Of a stretch of DNA of 64,000 nucleotides, positions 1-10,966 are shown one piece after another (positions within the stretch are counted from its first letter, which is position 1; the number at the start of each line of letters is the position of its first letter). The position numbers and the translations under genes are program-made. Location: the NCBI GenBank assembly GCA_016791265.1, contig JAEUMY010000018.1:1-64000 (forward strand). The letters are read 5' to 3'. The stretch comes from Betaproteobacteria bacterium. Lineage in GTDB: Bacteria; Pseudomonadota; Gammaproteobacteria; Burkholderiales; Usitatibacteraceae. Under the pieces are notes generated by a model. It saw nothing but the letters and a program-made list of their open reading frames with translations. It ran no database searches and was not told where the DNA came from.

Positions 1-182
1 AGCACGTAGTGCGCCTTGAACACCTTCTGGATGGGATAGGCCATCTGGCGGCGGCCCCAGTCTTCGATGCGATGGATCTTGCCACCGCCCTGGGTCACCA
101 TGGCCTTGTAGCGCTCGATCATGGCGGGCACTTGCTCGCTCTGATCGGGATGCACAATGAAAACGATCTCGTAATGGCGCAT
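1..182 (-). CDS. rpsF: 30S ribosomal protein S6 (5' part only)
   Basis: The minus strand reads [18 protein letters not shown] and continues to the window edge, which is the N-terminal beta strand and helix of ribosomal protein S6. S6 binds S18 on the platform of the 30S subunit. The ATG at 182-180 is preceded by a clear AAGGAG. About 60 of the usual 95-130 residues are present; the rest, and the rpsR/rplI genes that normally follow, lie outside the window. Identification is from the conserved [17 protein letters not shown] and the [18 protein letters not shown] motif. Confidence 0.96.
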   Translation of the reverse strand, partial: MRHYEIVFIVHPDQSEQVPAMIERYKAMVTQGGGKIHRIEDWGRRQMAYPIQKVFKAHYV

Positions 183-345
183 TCAAATCTCCTTTTGGGT
201 TTGCGGCGGTTGCCGCGGAAAGCCTCCCCGCATGCGCACGCGGGTGAGGCAAGGTTGGGGGAAGCAGGCTTCCCGAGGGTCCTTCAGCGCTGGGTGTCGA
301 GGATTCAAACCTCAAATCATCGATGCCCATTGACGCGAGCCCGAG
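183..345 (-). promoter_or_regulatory. possible structured rpsF leader
   Basis: Between the putative rpsF promoter and its start lies about 160 nt that can fold into several GC-rich hairpins on the minus strand: CCTC/GAGG plus CCCGC/GCGGG arms at 223-249 and a GGGAAG/CTTCCC hairpin with a 4-nt loop at 259-274. S6:S18 autoregulatory leaders are known upstream of rpsF in many bacteria. I did not recognise the diagnostic CCG bulge with certainty, so this is a candidate only. Confidence 0.3.
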
Positions 346-376
346 ATTGTAACCGCAACTCTGGAAAAATGTCCAA
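346..376 (-). promoter_or_regulatory. putative rpsF promoter
   Basis: On the minus strand TTGGAC (376-371) and TACAAT (351-346) are separated by 19 nt, slightly longer than the ideal spacer. It would start transcription about 155 nt before rpsF. Confidence 0.35.
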
Positions 377-391
377 CAAATCAGCACTTAG

Positions 392-403
392 GCGAATATT
401 CGC
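392..403. repeat. GCGAATATTCGC copy 1
   Basis: Exact 12-bp palindrome, intergenic, flanked G/G. It lies about 15 bp upstream (rpsF direction) of the putative rpsF -35 box and 134 bp before the small lipoprotein gene. Confidence 0.95.
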
Positions 404-536
404 GAGCGGGAACCGGACGCCTCACGAAATGCTTTCCAGTCAACCAAAGCAGGCGCACAATCGTATTGAGATTGTGCCCGCGAGCTGTGCCGGGCCGTCC
501 CGGTCCGACCTCACACTGAGTGAAAAGGAGTCCACC

Positions 537-830
537 ATGAGCCACAAGACATTGTTCCACAAGACTTTTATTTCCTACGCGTTGCTCGGTGCCGCCGCCG
601 CGATGGCTGGCTGCGCCAGCCTTCCGGATGCCAGCACCAGCGTGCAAACAGCCGAATGCCGTATCGCCCCCCTGACCCCGGCCAGCCTGACCGGCGGCCA
701 GAAGAAGCCTGCTGACAAGATGGATCAGATCAAGGCGATCAACGATTTCGCCCGATTCGAAGCGAACACCCGCCTCTCACCGAGTCAGCAACTTCACTTC
801 CAGGAAATGCTGCGGGATTGCGACCGCTGA
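537..830 (+). CDS. small lipoprotein, hypothetical
   Basis: A 97-residue protein starting at the ATG after AAAGGAG. Residues 1-25 form a signal peptide with a hydrophobic core (YALLGAAAAMAG) and a lipobox-like A-M-A-G-Cys26, so it is probably exported and lipidated. The rest is short, polar and helical (DQIKAINDFARFEANTRLSPSQQLHFQEMLRDC) with two further Cys (41 and 95) that could form a disulfide. I do not recognise the family. It stands alone, pointing away from rpsF, and is followed 21 bp later by a strong terminator. A longer in-frame reading from upstream has no coding look and no ribosome-binding site. Confidence 0.75.
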   Translation: MSHKTLFHKTFISYALLGAAAAMAGCASLPDASTSVQTAECRIAPLTPASLTGGQKKPADKMDQIKAINDFARFEANTRLSPSQQLHFQEMLRDCDR

Positions 831-851
831 TTGTCGCGCCTCTCACGCAAG

Positions 852-878
852 AAAAAGCCCCGCGATGCGGGGCTTTTT
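852..878. terminator. bidirectional rho-independent terminator
   Basis: A perfect 12-bp stem, AAAAAGCCCCGC and GCGGGGCTTTTT, around a 3-nt loop. It has A-runs and T-runs on both sides, so it can end the lipoprotein gene (plus) and the M16 peptidase gene (minus, stop at 906). Confidence 0.9.
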
Positions 879-905
879 CGTTGTGCCGCATTCAACGGCC
901 GGACA

Positions 906-3686
906 TCACTTCGCCGCAGCCGCCTTCTTCACATCCAGCGCCTTGACGATGGTGAGCTTTTCGGGATCGATGTGCTTTCGCACCGCGGCCGTTATGTCCT
1001 CCGGTTTCAGCGCCAGAATCTTCTCCTCGAACTGACCCTGCCACGTGAACGTGCGGCCGAGGAACAAGTTGCCGGCCCAGCCGCCAGCGAGCGTGCCGTC
1101 CTGCGCGCGCGATTGCAGCAACATTTGCCGCACGCCTGACTTGGCCACCGCCAACTCCGCCTGAGGGAAGCCGTCTTTCAGCATGCGCGCAAGTTCCTCC
1201 TTGAACGCCGCTTCCACCTTGGCGATGTTTTGCGGCGCGGCCGTGCCTTGCACCGCCCAGAAGCCGGCGCGATCCTGGGACCCCACCGCCAACTGCGAGC
1301 CGATGCCGTATGACAAGCCGTCCTTCTGGCGGATGCGCTCCATGAGGCGAGAGTTCATGCCTGCGCCGCCACCAAACATGTAGTTGGCCATGTACATCGC
1401 CGGATACTCGGGGTCGTCATCGCGCAAATTGACGTTGAGGCGCGCGCTGAAGACGCCGTTCTCCTTGTCCGGCGTTTCGACCGTGCGATTGGCTGGCGCC
1501 ACGTCTTTGAAGTCGGAGGCGATGCGCTGGTAGAACTTGGCCGCCTTCCAGCCGGCGAACGACTCCTGCAGCGCCTTGGTGACTTCGGCTTCGTTGAAGT
1601 CACCCACGATGGCAACTTCGCCTTGCGCCGCACCGTAGAACTCAGCGTGGAAACGCTTCACGTCGTCCAGAGTGGCCGAGCGGAACGCCTCAGCCAGCTC
1701 GTCCAGCGTGCCGGCATAGCGCCAGTCGCCTTTCTGATACTGGTTGAAGTGAATGCCCATCGCCTCGTTGGCGCGCGGGCCGGGCTCGCTTTTCTGCGCT
1801 TCGATGTTGGTGAGAATCTGCTTCTTCATCTGCTCGAACTCGCTTTCCGGAAACGCCGGTTCGCGCAACACATGCGCGGCGAGACGGATCGCGGCAGCGA
1901 CGTTCGGCCCCGTCGTCTGCATGCTGGTGTTCAATCCACCGACACCACCTGACACTTTCAGCTTGTCGAACTCGTCGGCGATCTGCGTGCGTGTGTACTT
2001 GGTCGAGCCGCGCGACAGCATGCCGCCCGCGAGCGTGGCCGTCGCGGCCTTGCCGAAGAGACTCTTTTCATCACCGGCATGCAGGCGCAGCGTCACGTTC
2101 ACGGTCTCACCGCGGTTCTTCTTGGCGAGCAGCGCGACCTTCAGGTCACCCACCTTCACGATCTTGGTGCGCTTGTCGATGTTCACCGTCGATGGGTCGA
2201 ATGCTTCGGCCTGGACCGTGGCGACTTTGGGCTTGAAGCTCGCCATCGCTTCCGCAACCTTGGGCGGCGCGGGAATGTCGGCGCGCTGCGGCGCATCTTC
2301 GGGCAGGAACATGCCGACGATGCGGTTGTCGCGGCGGTAGTAGGCCTGCGCCGCCTTGGCGACTTGCTCGGACGTGACCTGCTCGGCCTGATCACGCGAC
2401 TGGAAGAAAAGCCGCCAGTCGCCCAGCGCGATGGACTCCGACAGCTCCAGCCCGATGGACTCGTGATTGTTCAGGGTCTTTTCAAACTGGTTGGCGAAGT
2501 TCTTCTTCGCGCGCTCCAGCTCTTCTTTGGTGGGCGGATTCTTGTGGAATTCCTCTACGATGCGAACCAACTCCTCTTTCACCGGTTCGACCGGCTCGCC
2601 CTTTTTCACCACCGCGCCAATCAGGTGCAGGCTCATGTCCAGGCCCTGCAGCGGGAAGCCGACGACCTGGGCCGCCTTGCCCTTCTCCACCAGCGCCTTG
2701 TGCAAACGGCCGGATGGCGTGTCGGTGAGGACAAAATTGACGAAGCTGACGGCATCGCTGTCGCCATGCAGTGCGGACGGCACCTTGTAGGCGAGTGCCA
2801 CGATCTGTATCTCGCCCTTGCGGCGGACCATGAAGCTGCGCTCGCCATCCTGCGTGGGCTCGACCGTCCAGAGCTTGGGCAGCACGCGTTTTGGCTTGGC
2901 GATTTTGCCGAAGGCATCCGCAACCCAGCCTAACGCCTTGGCCTCGTCAAACTTGCCAGCGATGAGCAGCACGGCATTGTCCGGCTGATAGTAGCGGCGA
3001 TAGAACGCCTGCAGATTGGAGATGTCGACATTCTCGATATCAGAGCGGTTGCCGATGGTGGAGTTGCCGTAGTTGTGCCAGTCAAAGGCGACGCTCTGCA
3101 TGCGCTTCATCAGCACCTGAAACGGCGCGTTCTCGCCACGCTCGTACTCGTTCCTCACCACGGTCATCTCGGAGTCGAGGTCCTTCTTGGCGATGAAGGC
3201 GTTGACCATGCGGTCGGCTTCCATCTCGATGGCCCACTTCAGATTGTCGTCCGACGCCTGGAACAACTCGTAGTAGTTGGTGCGATCCAGCCACGTGGTG
3301 CCGTTGGGACGCATGCCGCGCTTGTTGAATTCCTTGTCGAGATGCGGAATCTTCGGCGTGCCCTTGAACACAAGGTGCTCAAGCAGGTGGGCCATGCCCG
3401 TTTCGCCATAGTTCTCGTGGCGCGAGCCGACCAGATAGGTGATGTTGACCGTCACCGTCGGCTTGGACGGATCGGGGAACAGCAGCACCTTGAGGCCGTT
3501 CTGCAGGCGGTACTCGGTGATGCCTTCAACATTCGTAACGCGCTCCACGCCCGCTGGCAGGCGCGCCGCGGCAGTGGCGGCGGCCGGTGCGGGCTTGGCC
3601 GGGTCCTTCGCCTGCGCGATCGGGGCTGCCGCTGCGGCGGCAAAGAGCATCAGCGCACCCGCGATGGGCGCAAGACGATGATTCAT
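906..3686 (-). CDS. M16 family zinc metallopeptidase (pitrilysin-like), periplasmic
   Basis: A 926-residue protein with a signal peptide (residues 1-26, ending AQA) and two tandem M16 halves. The active N-terminal half has the inverted zinc motif HLLEH (100-104) and the third ligand Glu in RNEYERG (about 180), the spacing seen in pitrilysin, insulinase and processing peptidases. The second half (about 520-900) has the non-catalytic M16C fold, with the typical GGGAGMNSRLMERIRQKDGLSYGIGS glycine-rich patch read here in part. It probably degrades peptides in the periplasm. Its ATG follows AAGGAG by 5 nt and it has its own promoter overlapping the end of rlmB. Confidence 0.93.
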   Translation of the reverse strand: MNHRLAPIAGALMLFAAAAAAPIAQAKDPAKPAPAAATAAARLPAGVERVTNVEGITEYRLQNGLKVLLFPDPSKPTVTVNITYLVGSRHENYGETGMAHLLEHLVFKGTPKIPHLDKEFNKRGMRPNGTTWLDRTNYYELFQASDDNLKWAIEMEADRMVNAFIAKKDLDSEMTVVRNEYERGENAPFQVLMKRMQSVAFDWHNYGNSTIGNRSDIENVDISNLQAFYRRYYQPDNAVLLIAGKFDEAKALGWVADAFGKIAKPKRVLPKLWTVEPTQDGERSFMVRRKGEIQIVALAYKVPSALHGDSDAVSFVNFVLTDTPSGRLHKALVEKGKAAQVVGFPLQGLDMSLHLIGAVVKKGEPVEPVKEELVRIVEEFHKNPPTKEELERAKKNFANQFEKTLNNHESIGLELSESIALGDWRLFFQSRDQAEQVTSEQVAKAAQAYYRRDNRIVGMFLPEDAPQRADIPAPPKVAEAMASFKPKVATVQAEAFDPSTVNIDKRTKIVKVGDLKVALLAKKNRGETVNVTLRLHAGDEKSLFGKAATATLAGGMLSRGSTKYTRTQIADEFDKLKVSGGVGGLNTSMQTTGPNVAAAIRLAAHVLREPAFPESEFEQMKKQILTNIEAQKSEPGPRANEAMGIHFNQYQKGDWRYAGTLDELAEAFRSATLDDVKRFHAEFYGAAQGEVAIVGDFNEAEVTKALQESFAGWKAAKFYQRIASDFKDVAPANRTVETPDKENGVFSARLNVNLRDDDPEYPAMYMANYMFGGGAGMNSRLMERIRQKDGLSYGIGSQLAVGSQDRAGFWAVQGTAAPQNIAKVEAAFKEELARMLKDGFPQAELAVAKSGVRQMLLQSRAQDGTLAGGWAGNLFLGRTFTWQGQFEEKILALKPEDITAAVRKHIDPEKLTIVKALDVKKAAAAK

Positions 3687-3716
3687 GGCGACTCCTTGGT
3701 CTCAAATGACGGCCGG

Positions 3717-3744
3717 AGTATAGACCGCAAACCGCCGCATTCAA
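3717..3744 (-). promoter_or_regulatory. sigma-70 promoter of the M16 peptidase gene
   Basis: TTGAAT (3744-3739) and TATACT (3722-3717), 16 nt apart. The -35 box overlaps the rlmB stop codon. The predicted start gives a 5' leader of about 25 nt. Confidence 0.6.
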
Positions 3745-4499
3745 GTGGCGATTTGTGTCCGTGCGACGAGCTGCTGCCGACGCGCCTCAAACAGGCAGAT
3801 TCCGGTGGCGACTGACACGTTCAGGCTCTCCACGACCCCGTTCATGGGGATGCTGATGACCTGGTCGCAGACCTCGCGCGTGAGCCGGCGCAACCCCTCG
3901 CCTTCCGCGCCCATGACCCAGGCCAGCGCGCCGGTCAGCTTGGCGTTGAAGAGCGTCGTGTCCCCGCCCTCATCAGCACCCACCAGCCAGACGCCCCGAT
4001 CCTTGAGGTCGCGCAGGGTACGGGCAAGATTGGTGACGGTGATGTAGGGCACGGACTCCGCCGCGCCGGACGCCACCTTGGCGGCCGTTGCCGTGAGCCC
4101 GACACTTCTATCCTTGGGCGCGATGACCGCATGCACACCCGCCGCATCCGCCACCCGCAGACACGCGCCAAGATTGTGCGGGTCCTGCACGCCATCCAGC
4201 ACGAGCAGGAACGGCGGCACTTCCAGTGTGTCCAGCACATCGTCGACGAATTGGGGCAACTGCAGAGCGTCGACCACGGCGACCACACCTTGATGGCGTC
4301 CGCCGCCGGCCATGCCATCGAGGCGCTGGACGGGGACGGTCATCACGCGAATATTCGCAGTGGATGCGGTCTTAAGCAGGTCTTTCATGCGCGGATCATG
4401 GCGGCCTTCCGCGACATACAGTTCACGCACCGACTTCAACCTCGCGCGCAGGCGACTCGCCACGGCATGAAAGCCGAACAATGTCTGGGTCTTCGCCAT
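3741..4499 (-). CDS. rlmB: 23S rRNA (guanosine-2'-O-)-methyltransferase RlmB
   Basis: A 252-residue SpoU/TrmH-family enzyme that methylates the 2'-OH of G2251 in the P loop of 23S rRNA. Residues 5-80 form the substrate-binding domain ([12 protein letters not shown]). The SPOUT knot follows, with motif 1 [16 protein letters not shown], motif 2 [12 protein letters not shown] and motif 3 [26 protein letters not shown], including the catalytic Asn and Arg. The start overlaps the rnr stop by one base (TGATG), so the two are translationally coupled. The GCGAATATTCGC palindrome encodes ANIR near residue 50. Confidence 0.96.
   Translation of the reverse strand: MAKTQTLFGFHAVASRLRARLKSVRELYVAEGRHDPRMKDLLKTASTANIRVMTVPVQRLDGMAGGGRHQGVVAVVDALQLPQFVDDVLDTLEVPPFLLVLDGVQDPHNLGACLRVADAAGVHAVIAPKDRSVGLTATAAKVASGAAESVPYITVTNLARTLRDLKDRGVWLVGADEGGDTTLFNAKLTGALAWVMGAEGEGLRRLTREVCDQVISIPMNGVVESLNVSVATGICLFEARRQQLVARTQIAT
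4347..4358. repeat. GCGAATATTCGC copy 2
   Basis: Exact copy within rlmB, read as Ala-Asn-Ile-Arg; flanks C/A. Confidence 0.95.
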
Positions 4500-6922
4500 C
4501 AGCGTTTCTTTTTCTTGCCAGAGAGCAGCGCGCCGGCAGACCGTGGCTTTTTGGCCTGCTTGTCTTCCTTGCGTTCGTGGGACACAGCCTTGGCTTCGCG
4601 CTTCTCGATGTCGCGCAACTTGAAGGGCGACTTCGCGGCGGGCTGCGGCGCGGGTGCCGAATCTTCCTCAACCGGCTCCGGGGCGCGCGTGAGCGTCATG
4701 GTGCGGCGGCCTGAAGTCACCACATGTTCATCCAGCATGAAATCAATGCGGCTGGTTTCCAGATCAACGCGCGCCACGCGCACGGTGACGCGATCACCCA
4801 AGCGATAACGCTTGCCCGTGCGCTCACCCGACATGACGTGGCGCTTGGCATCGAACTTGAAATAGTCCTGCCCCAGATCGGACACATGGACCAGACCTTC
4901 CACGAACACCTCGTCCAGCGAGACGAAGATGCCGAAGCTCACGACACTGCTGATGGTGCCGCTGAAACTCTCGCCGACGTGATCCTTCATGAAGAAGCAC
5001 TTCAACCAATTCATCACATCGCGCGTGGCCTCGTCGGCGCGGCGCTCGGTCATGGAGCATTGCGCGCCCAGCTCGTGCCAGGTGCGCGCGGGCTGATAGG
5101 CTTCCTCCTTCAGCAGTGCCTTGATGACGCGATGCACCAGCAGGTCTGGATAGCGACGGATGGGGGAAGTGAAGTGCGTGTAGGCGTCGTACGCCAGACC
5201 GAAGTGGCCGCAGTTGTCAGGTGAATACACCGCTTGCATGAGCGAACGCAGCATCACTGTCTGCAAAAGCTGGCCGTCCGGGCGCGCCTTGATCTTGTCG
5301 ATCAACTGCGAATATTCGCGTGCCTCGGGCTCCTCGCCGCCAGGCAGGCTGAGCGCGAAATCCTTGAGGAAGGTTCGCAACACCTCCAACTTCTCCAGGT
5401 TGGGTGGCTCATGGATTCGGTACAGCGCAGGATGCTCGTGATCCAGGATGAACTTCGCCGTGCAGACGTTGGCCGCCAGCATGCATTCCTCGATCAGCTT
5501 GTGCGCGTCATTGCGCACAATGGGCACGATCTTCTCGATCTTGCCCTCATCGTTAAAACGCATCTCGGTTTCAGCCGAGTCAAAGTCGATGGCGCCACGC
5601 TTCAGGCGCTCCTTCAGCAGCGCGTTGAACACGGCGTAAAGCGAATCAATGTGCGGCTGCAGCGGCTTGGGTACGCCGGACGCGGCACGATCCTGCTCAT
5701 CCTCGGCCGACAGATAGTTCCAGACCTTGGTGTAGGTCAGTCGCGCCTGTGAATGAATCACCGACGGATAGAAGCGATAAGACTTGATCTGGCCTGCTGA
5801 CGGACCCGTGCCCGAGATGGACATCTCGCACACCATCACCAAACGATCCACCTCGGGCTTCAGCGAGCAAAGTCCGTTGGAAAGCTCCTCTGGCAGCATG
5901 GGAATGACCCGGCGCGGGAAATAGACCGAGTTGCCACGCTCGATAGCCTCGCGGTCGAACGCGTCGCCGTCCTTCACATAGTGGCTCACATCGGCAATGG
6001 CGACCCAGAGCTGGAAGCCCTTGCCGCGCTGTTCGCAATAGACGGCATCGTCGAAGTCCTTGGCGTTTTCACCATCGATGGTGACGAAGGGCAGCGCGCG
6101 CAGATCCTCACGGCCTGCGATGTCTTTCGCAACGACCTTCTTCGGCAGCTTCTTCTCCAGCGCCAGCACGGCATCCGGCCACTCATGGGGCAAATCGTGC
6201 TTGCGAAGCGCGATCTCGATTTCCATGCCGGGATCGGCATAGTTGCCGAGAACCTCGATCACGCGCGCGATCGGTTCGGAGTGTTTGGAAGGCTGCGCCA
6301 CCAACTGGCCGACGACGACCTGACCGGGTTGGGCGCCGCCATCGAAGCCCGGCTCAATCAGGATGTCCTGGTTGATACGCTTGTTTTCGGCCACGAGGAA
6401 CAGCACGCCGTGCTCCGCGAATATTCGCCCCACGATGCGTTCATTCACATGCTCGATGACTTCGACGATGCTGGCTTCGCGCCGGCCCTTGCGGTCGACC
6501 CCAATCTCTTTGACCATGACCCGGTCGCCGTGCAGAACTTTGTGCATCTGCTTCGGGCCAAGGAAAAGGTCGTCCGTGCCGTCGTCGGGCACCACGAAGC
6601 CGAAGCCGTCCGGGTGCCCTTGGACGCGTCCCTTGATGAGGTCCAGCTTTTCGGTGAGACAGAGCGCACCCTTGCGATTCTTGATGAGCTGGCCCTCACG
6701 CTCCATGGCGTTGAGACGGCGGGTGAACGAGTCAGCCTCGGACTCGGTGATGTCGAGCTGGCGAGCCAGATCTTCTTCAAAGACAGGAATCCCCACCTTT
6801 TCCAAGAGCGAGAGAATCATCTCCCGGCTGGGCAGCGGATTTTCATACTTGCCCTTCTCGCGCTCCAGGTAGGGATCGGAGGCGCGCAACGACGGGACAG
6901 TGGTTTTTTTGCGGTTGGACAA
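4499..6922 (-). CDS. rnr: ribonuclease R
   Basis: An 807-residue 3'-5' exoribonuclease that degrades structured RNA. In order: N-terminal winged helix (residues 28-90, [14 protein letters not shown]), two cold-shock domains (about 95-230), the RNB catalytic domain (about 270-600) with the metal-binding aspartates in [17 protein letters not shown] and [13 protein letters not shown], an S1 domain (about 655-735, [29 protein letters not shown] region) and a basic tail ending KKKKR. The start is a TTG with only a weak AAAGAAAAG before it; no ATG is available upstream before a stop. Two palindrome copies lie inside. Slightly shorter tail than E. coli Rnr. Confidence 0.95.
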   Translation of the reverse strand: MSNRKKTTVPSLRASDPYLEREKGKYENPLPSREMILSLLEKVGIPVFEEDLARQLDITESEADSFTRRLNAMEREGQLIKNRKGALCLTEKLDLIKGRVQGHPDGFGFVVPDDGTDDLFLGPKQMHKVLHGDRVMVKEIGVDRKGRREASIVEVIEHVNERIVGRIFAEHGVLFLVAENKRINQDILIEPGFDGGAQPGQVVVGQLVAQPSKHSEPIARVIEVLGNYADPGMEIEIALRKHDLPHEWPDAVLALEKKLPKKVVAKDIAGREDLRALPFVTIDGENAKDFDDAVYCEQRGKGFQLWVAIADVSHYVKDGDAFDREAIERGNSVYFPRRVIPMLPEELSNGLCSLKPEVDRLVMVCEMSISGTGPSAGQIKSYRFYPSVIHSQARLTYTKVWNYLSAEDEQDRAASGVPKPLQPHIDSLYAVFNALLKERLKRGAIDFDSAETEMRFNDEGKIEKIVPIVRNDAHKLIEECMLAANVCTAKFILDHEHPALYRIHEPPNLEKLEVLRTFLKDFALSLPGGEEPEAREYSQLIDKIKARPDGQLLQTVMLRSLMQAVYSPDNCGHFGLAYDAYTHFTSPIRRYPDLLVHRVIKALLKEEAYQPARTWHELGAQCSMTERRADEATRDVMNWLKCFFMKDHVGESFSGTISSVVSFGIFVSLDEVFVEGLVHVSDLGQDYFKFDAKRHVMSGERTGKRYRLGDRVTVRVARVDLETSRIDFMLDEHVVTSGRRTMTLTRAPEPVEEDSAPAPQPAAKSPFKLRDIEKREAKAVSHERKEDKQAKKPRSAGALLSGKKKKR
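5308..5319. repeat. GCGAATATTCGC copy 3
   Basis: Exact copy inside rnr, codon phase giving Arg-Glu-Tyr-Ser-Gln; flanks T/G. Confidence 0.95.
6417..6428. repeat. GCGAATATTCGC copy 4
   Basis: Exact copy inside rnr, in the third codon phase (Gly-Arg-Ile-Phe-Ala); flanks C/C. Confidence 0.95.
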
Positions 6923-6944
6923 TTGAATGACTTTTCTTTAGAAT
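6915..6944 (+). promoter_or_regulatory. promoter of tRNA-Leu
   Basis: TTGGAC (6915-6920), an 18-nt spacer and TAGAAT (6939-6944), followed by a GC-rich discriminator. It starts inside the first codons of the divergent rnr and would begin transcription about 40 nt before the tRNA. Confidence 0.55.
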
Positions 6945-6992
6945 TCGCGCTTCATTTTACAGACCGGGCCTCACGCCGGGGTTGTATTTGAA

Positions 6993-7079
6993 GCCCAGAT
7001 GGCGGAATTGGTAGACGCACTAGGTTCAGGTCCTAGCGGTGGCAACACTGTGGAGGTTCGAGTCCTCTTCTGGGCACCA
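6993..7079 (+). tRNA. tRNA-Leu (anticodon CAG)
   Basis: An 87-nt class II tRNA with the CCA end encoded (7077-7079). The acceptor arm GCCCAGA pairs with TCTGGGC. The anticodon stem CTAGG/CCTAG encloses the loop TTCAGGT with anticodon CAG at 7027-7029. A long variable arm and GGTTCGAGTCC T-arm are present. It reads CTG codons, which are abundant in these genes. A terminator follows within 5 nt. Confidence 0.97.
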
Positions 7080-7083
7080 ATTC

Positions 7084-7107
7084 AAAAACCCGCTTCGGCG
7101 GGTTTTT
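7084..7107 (+). terminator. rho-independent terminator after tRNA-Leu
   Basis: CCCGC-TTCG-GCGGG stem extended by five A:T pairs and ending in six T. The A-run on the other side would let it also work for minus-strand transcripts leaving the purA operon. Confidence 0.9.
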
Positions 7108-7261
7108 TCGTTCTTGCTGCCCAGGAGCAAGTCCATTCGCGTGGACTTGCGCAAGTGGATTCGGAGGGCGCCCGAAGCAACGGACGCCGGGGCCGCGGCA
7201 CGTGGCCGAGTCCTCTTCGCATCAAATCCGCATTTCGCCTGCGAACTGCTGACTAGCCCTT

Positions 7262-7411
7262 TCAGCCTTTCTTCTTGCCTTTGGAAGGCTCGGCGCTCTT
7301 GCGTCCGGATTCCGGCTCCTTGTACCCACCCAACGTCTCCTTCGCCGGACAAATCTTGAACGCCGGACACTTCGGGCAACCGACTGCAATCGCGATGGGA
7401 CAGACTTTCAT
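7262..7411 (-). CDS. small cysteine-rich protein, hypothetical
   Basis: A 49-residue frame starting at an ATG preceded by a near-perfect AGAGGAGG site, 18 bp after the purA stop. It reads MKVCPIAIAVGCPKCPAFKI and then Cys-Pro, with Cys at 4, 12, 15 and 21, followed by a basic tail ending SKGKKKG. The C-x7-C-P-x-C-x5-C-P pattern suggests a bound Zn or Fe-S site, or redox Cys. I do not recognise a named family. The operon position (hisZ-purA-this) and ribosome-binding site are the main support. It is easily missed because of its size and because another frame is open across it. Confidence 0.7.
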   Translation of the reverse strand: MKVCPIAIAVGCPKCPAFKICPAKETLGGYKEPESGRKSAEPSKGKKKG

Positions 7412-7429
7412 GATGCCTCCTCTTCTGCG

Positions 7430-9895
<2,466 letters not shown>

Positions 9896-9896
<1 letters not shown>

Positions 9897-10081
9897 CAGA
9901 GCACCCAGGCGAGCATGATCAGACCGGCCGAGAGCGACACGAGACCGATGAAGCGAATCTGACCATCTGACAACTCAGTCATGCGGCGAATCGTATCGCG
10001 CCAGAGTGCTGGCGCCGCGAACGGCAACACGCCTTCGAACACAAGTACAAGGGCGGTCGCCGCCAGCAATAGGTCCCACAC
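9896..10081 (-). CDS. DUF2065 small membrane protein (YjeT-like)
   Basis: A 61-residue protein with two hydrophobic segments (LLLAATALVLVFEGVLPFAA and FIGLVSLSAGLIMLAWVL) around a polar middle (WRDTIRRMTELSDGQIR). This is the DUF2065/YjeT pattern, normally found right after hflC. Function is unknown. The start is a GTG sharing one base with the hflC stop (TAGTG), and its stop shares one base with the hisZ start, so it is embedded in the hflKC-hisZ-purA operon. Confidence 0.9.
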
Positions 10082-10956
10082 TACTTTCCCCGGTTGGGAT
10101 TCTTCATGTACTTGAAGAAGTCGGAATTCGGCTCCAGCACCATGACATCGCCCTTGTTGCGAAACGAACTCCGATAGGCGTCCATGCTGCGATAGAACGA
10201 ATAGAACTCGGGATTCTTGCTGAAAGCTTGCGCGTAGATGTTCGCGGCCTTGGCGTCACCTTCGCCCTTGACGCGTTGGGCATCGCGATAGGCCTGGGCC
10301 AGGATGATCTCGCGCTGGCGGTCGGCGTCGGCGCGGATTTTCTCCGCCTCGCCCGAGCCAGTCGAACGTCTTTCGTTGGCCACGCGCTTGCGCTCCGAGT
10401 CCATGCGCCGATAAACATCGCTGGAGATCTCGGGCACAAGATCCACACGCTTCAACCGAACATCGAGCACTTCGATGCCGATCTTGCGCGCATCCTCATC
10501 GGCGCGCTGGCGCAGCGTCTCCATGATCTTGTCACGCTCGCCGGACACCACCTCGGCCAGCGTGCGCTGACCGAATTGCGCCCGCATGTCATCATTGATC
10601 GCTTGTGAAAGACGAACCTCGGCACGCAGCTGATCGCCGCCGGTGGACACGAAATACTTCTGCACATCAACGATGCGGTACTTGACGAAGGAATCCACCA
10701 GCACGTTGTTCTTCTCGCTGGTCTGGATGCGTTCGGCGTCCTTCGTATCCAGTGTTTGGATGCGGCGGTCGTAAAAGCGGACGTTCTCCAGCATCGGCAG
10801 CTTGAAGTACAAGCCGGGGTCGGTCTGGATCGAAACCACTTCACCAAAGCGGAATCGGATCGCGGCCTGCCGCTGGTCCACCACGTAGGCGGAGGTGGCG
10901 AGAAGAATCAACAGTGCGACGACGGCGATGGCGACGAGGCCGAAGTTCTTTTGCAT
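10081..10956 (-). CDS. hflC: HflC, modulator of FtsH protease
   Basis: A 291-residue SPFH/prohibitin-family protein with one N-terminal membrane helix (LVAIAVVALLILLATSAYVV) and a periplasmic SPFH domain (YVVDQRQAAIRFRFGEV onward), then a long helical region (RKRVANERRSTGSGEAEKIRADADR). With HflK it forms the large cage around FtsH and restrains proteolysis of membrane proteins. It starts 10 bp after hflK. Length and domain order are normal. Confidence 0.96.
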   Translation of the reverse strand: MQKNFGLVAIAVVALLILLATSAYVVDQRQAAIRFRFGEVVSIQTDPGLYFKLPMLENVRFYDRRIQTLDTKDAERIQTSEKNNVLVDSFVKYRIVDVQKYFVSTGGDQLRAEVRLSQAINDDMRAQFGQRTLAEVVSGERDKIMETLRQRADEDARKIGIEVLDVRLKRVDLVPEISSDVYRRMDSERKRVANERRSTGSGEAEKIRADADRQREIILAQAYRDAQRVKGEGDAKAANIYAQAFSKNPEFYSFYRSMDAYRSSFRNKGDVMVLEPNSDFFKYMKNPNRGK

Positions 10957-10966
10957 GTTCCGGCTC

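Noticed and set aside
2079..2933. Long plus-strand open frame (284 codons)
   Set aside because: It lies antisense inside the M16 peptidase gene and shows no protein-like pattern; high GC leaves antisense frames open.
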